Below are positions 6,211 through 7,907 of a stretch of 7,907 bases of DNA, in pieces. The translations under genes and the position numbers were made by a program. Numbering within the stretch: position 1 is the first letter of the stretch; every line of letters begins with the position of its first letter. The notes under the pieces are model-generated. The model saw nothing but the letters and a program-made list of their open reading frames with translations, was not told the DNA's origin and searched no databases. Source of the DNA: CAZXLT01 sp964641545 (lineage in GTDB: Bacteria; Patescibacteriota; Saccharimonadia; Saccharimonadales; AWTP1-31); the NCBI GenBank assembly GCA_964641545.1, contig CAZXLT010000023.1, forward strand, positions 1-7,907, in the 5' to 3' direction.

Positions 6211-6833
6211 GTCGGCGAGCGAAGTATGAAGTTATCAACATTGCCCCATCCAATGATTCCAGCTGCATCCAAGCTGTCGTAGCTGTTGCGCGCCACACTA
6301 TTTGGCTTGCCTGCAGCAGCAGAATTTCCTTCTATAGTGTAGAGTCTTCCTCCTTCATTGGTTTGCGAAACAAAGCCAGTATGGCTCCTGCCAAATATCA
6401 AAATGTCTCCGACCACTGGCCACCGCCCTGTTTGTTTTCCTTTGTACTCAATGTATGACCCATTGGCAATAAATATATCTCGTAAGTTTCCTTCTTGCTT
6501 ATTGTAAAAGACTGACGGAACCCGAAAATTGCTGCCGTCCCGTAGCGGATACCCGCTCGCCTTCATTGCCCAGCTAACAAAATACGCACACCACTCTGGA
6601 TTATCGGATCTCCCCGTATATTCGTGTTGCCGCGCAGTACCTTCCCTGGTGCCAATCTCGGCATTTACTGTTTTCATTATATTTAGGCGGTCAAGTCCGG
6701 TATTGGCAGTACTGGCATTGCTAACACGAAGCACCAGCGCTCCTACCGTAGCTACAGACACAGCAACTAAAATAAAAATCTTTTTATTTAGCGGATGTCT
6801 GTACTGAAGTTTTGGTGTTTGTTTTTTTGCCAT
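6201..6833 (-). CDS. Membrane-anchored or secreted CHAP-domain peptidoglycan hydrolase
   Basis: CHAP domains are cysteine amidases or endopeptidases that cut peptidoglycan. Here a basic N-terminus with one hydrophobic segment (about 19-36) is followed by SNA-ST at 38-42, which could be a signal peptidase I site; the protein is therefore either anchored outside the membrane or released. The CHAP domain covers about 57-200. The catalytic Cys82 is in WCAYFVSWAM, the probable His151 in GRSHTGFV, and an acidic/amide pair in IEGNS (Glu168, Asn170). The hallmark VGDILIF (141-147) precedes the His. There is no separate wall-binding domain in 210 residues. The ATG at 6833 is chosen because the next Met (53) would remove the membrane segment. 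AAGGAAC lies about 13 nt upstream, further than a typical Shine-Dalgarno sequence. The gene overlaps the Lnt-like gene by 50 nt. It could be an autolysin or a hydrolase aimed at another cell. Confidence 0.88.
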   Translation of the reverse strand: MAKKQTPKLQYRHPLNKKIFILVAVSVATVGALVLRVSNASTANTGLDRLNIMKTVNAEIGTREGTARQHEYTGRSDNPEWCAYFVSWAMKASGYPLRDGSNFRVPSVFYNKQEGNLRDIFIANGSYIEYKGKQTGRWPVVGDILIFGRSHTGFVSQTNEGGRLYTIEGNSAAAGKPNSVARNSYDSLDAAGIIGWGNVDNFILRSPTKK

Positions 6834-7907
6834 TTTTTGTTCTAGTTCCTTTTATCCAAAGCTTATGGTTTTTATGCTTTTTTGTCAATGCCCGCAACCA
6901 GAGACTGCCCACAATGAAAAGTCCAATCCAAACCACCCAATCACCTGTCACGGTATATAAAGTTTTTGATCTATTTGCTATAACTGTCGCCTCCACAGCA
7001 TTTGGTTGTGTCGAGTTACTGCGGTATGCCAGAGCTTTTCCGTTGTGATCGATAATATACACTGGACCGCCTCTGGCTGACTGTACAAAACTTCGGGCAT
7101 TTGAAATAGCGTGCAATCTAGACATCTCGTAAGCTTGGGCATGATACAGCTTTCCAATACCAAGGGTATTAAGAGACGCTGAGTTAGTGAACAGCTCCGC
7201 CCCTTGTCGTGCCATGTTTTGGTAGGAAGCTGGCGACAAAACAGCACTACATGCAAAACTGCCAAGGGTGATGTCTTTTGTCGCAATAGGTGCTTCACGT
7301 TGGTCGCCCTTATCGACTGATCGCTGGTTTCTAAAATTTCGAATTATAGATTCTTGATCCGCATAAGCTAGGAGTGCTTGATATATATACGGTATATATT
7401 CACCCCCGGGAATGAGAAAATGTTTGTTTTGACTTGCCAATACCTGTCCGTTTTTGTCACGTACAGCTACGACATTATGCCCCCTACTCATTGGGGTTTT
7501 CTCTCGAAAACTATCAACAAAAACTGTATGTTCTAAAGAAATCTCTTGTACCGTCTTGGCATCCTGCGAACTATCGTATTGCCAAATCTCCGAATACTCG
7601 GGTAGAACAACTACGTCACTCTTTTTTTTCGGTCGCCCGTCAATGGCTTGTTTGAGTAGTTTTGTGTTTTCTTCTCTTCTCTTTGTCTCCGGAAGCTGGA
7701 AAGAGGAAACACTGACAGCTTTTGTCGATGAAGGTGTGTGCCAGAACCACCACCCAGCGAACGAAACTAATGATACGCCAATGAGTACCGAGCCAATCAC
7801 CATTATGTTTTTGCCTTTTATTGACAATATTCCGCTGACTATTAGTAAAGCCGCGATACCGCTTAATAAATATAAGCCGCCAAATCGAGAGGCGTACACA
7901 AAAGGCG
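6784..7907 (-). CDS. Apolipoprotein N-acyltransferase-like (nitrilase-fold) membrane protein, 5' end outside the window
   Basis: Residues are numbered from the GTG at 7899. Two membrane helices (about 9-25 and 31-53) precede a carbon-nitrogen hydrolase domain (about 60-305), and a third helix lies at 321-337; this is the order found in Lnt, which N-acylates lipoproteins at the outer face of the membrane. The catalytic triad is present: Glu101 in VVLPEYSEIW, Lys159 in QNKHFLIPGGEYIPY, and Cys217 in GSFACSAV. Glu167 matches E. coli E343. However the Tyr-Glu after the Cys in Lnt (Y388, E389) is Ser-Ala here. Lnt normally has about 500 residues with more N-terminal helices, and the frame stays open to the edge, so the gene very likely starts beyond base 7907; the GTG is then internal. 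The Lys/Thr-rich tail (339-371) overlaps the start of the CHAP gene. A diverged lipoprotein acyltransferase is the best guess. Confidence 0.8.
   Translation of the reverse strand, partial: PFVYASRFGGLYLLSGIAALLIVSGILSIKGKNIMVIGSVLIGVSLVSFAGWWFWHTPSSTKAVSVSSFQLPETKRREENTKLLKQAIDGRPKKKSDVVVLPEYSEIWQYDSSQDAKTVQEISLEHTVFVDSFREKTPMSRGHNVVAVRDKNGQVLASQNKHFLIPGGEYIPYIYQALLAYADQESIIRNFRNQRSVDKGDQREAPIATKDITLGSFACSAVLSPASYQNMARQGAELFTNSASLNTLGIGKLYHAQAYEMSRLHAISNARSFVQSARGGPVYIIDHNGKALAYRSNSTQPNAVEATVIANRSKTLYTVTGDWVVWIGLFIVGSLWLRALTKKHKNHKLWIKGTRTKNGKKTNTKTSVQTSAK

Noticed and set aside
6860..6888. A perfect TTGACA on the minus strand at 6888-6883, as a promoter for the CHAP gene.
   Set aside because: No good -10 box lies 16-18 bp downstream (CATAAG is at 15 bp, TAAGCT at 17 bp), and the bases encode Leu-Thr in the Lnt-like protein. 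It may be chance.
7684..7702. LPET in the Lnt-like protein, as a sortase LPxTG-type signal.
   Set aside because: It is followed by Lys-Arg-Arg rather than Gly, is near the start of the nitrilase domain, and is not followed by a C-terminal membrane helix and charged tail in sortase arrangement.
7897..7899. GTG at 7899 as the true start of the Lnt-like gene.
   Set aside because: The frame is open to the window edge, and Lnt proteins have several more N-terminal helices, so the true start is most likely outside the window.
1..7907. Mobile elements, CRISPR arrays, tRNA or rRNA genes, or a defence system.
   Set aside because: I found no transposase, integrase, direct-repeat array, RNA gene or defence protein. 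The stretch is nearly all core or surface genes with gaps of 53 bp or less.

Overview
The window is almost entirely coding: eight genes, two of them cut by the window edges, with intergenic gaps of 53 bp or less. The gene set is bacterial, with a translation GTPase (lepA), a lipid II flippase (murJ), a membrane protease (ftsH), a tRNA modification enzyme (tilS) and a cell-wall hydrolase. UGA is a normal stop (the CHAP gene ends in TGA) and UGG encodes Trp. Small genes, very tight packing, a short TilS and start codons that sit next to -10 boxes suggest a small-genome bacterium of the Patescibacteria/CPR type, with Saccharibacteria (TM7) my best guess. That taxonomic call is inference; I cannot run a search.

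Left block (1-4804, minus strand). Read in the direction of transcription the order is tilS, ftsH, murJ, lepA (the last runs off the left edge). Each gene has its own TATAAT-like -10 box only 7 to 11 nt before its start codon and no good Shine-Dalgarno sequence, so these mRNAs are probably leaderless or nearly so. Between them the genes serve AUA decoding, membrane proteolysis, peptidoglycan precursor export and translation.

Middle block (4824-6191, plus strand). A histidine phosphatase and a P-loop nucleotide-kinase-like protein lie 6 nt apart. The phosphatase is divergent from tilS across only 19 bp, and the two -10 boxes overlap in that gap. The kinase-like protein has Thr where the Walker A Lys is expected. 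A weak AT-rich terminator hairpin closes this block.

Right block (6201-7907, minus strand). An apolipoprotein N-acyltransferase-like membrane protein (5' end outside the window) is followed, with a 50-nt overlap, by a membrane-anchored or secreted CHAP-domain hydrolase. Both act at or outside the membrane.

I saw no rRNA, tRNA, CRISPR array, insertion sequence, prophage gene or long repeat. The main points of interest are the leaderless promoter pattern, the minimal divergent promoter, and three proteins (MurJ, the Lnt-like protein and the kinase-like protein) that lack residues considered important in their families.
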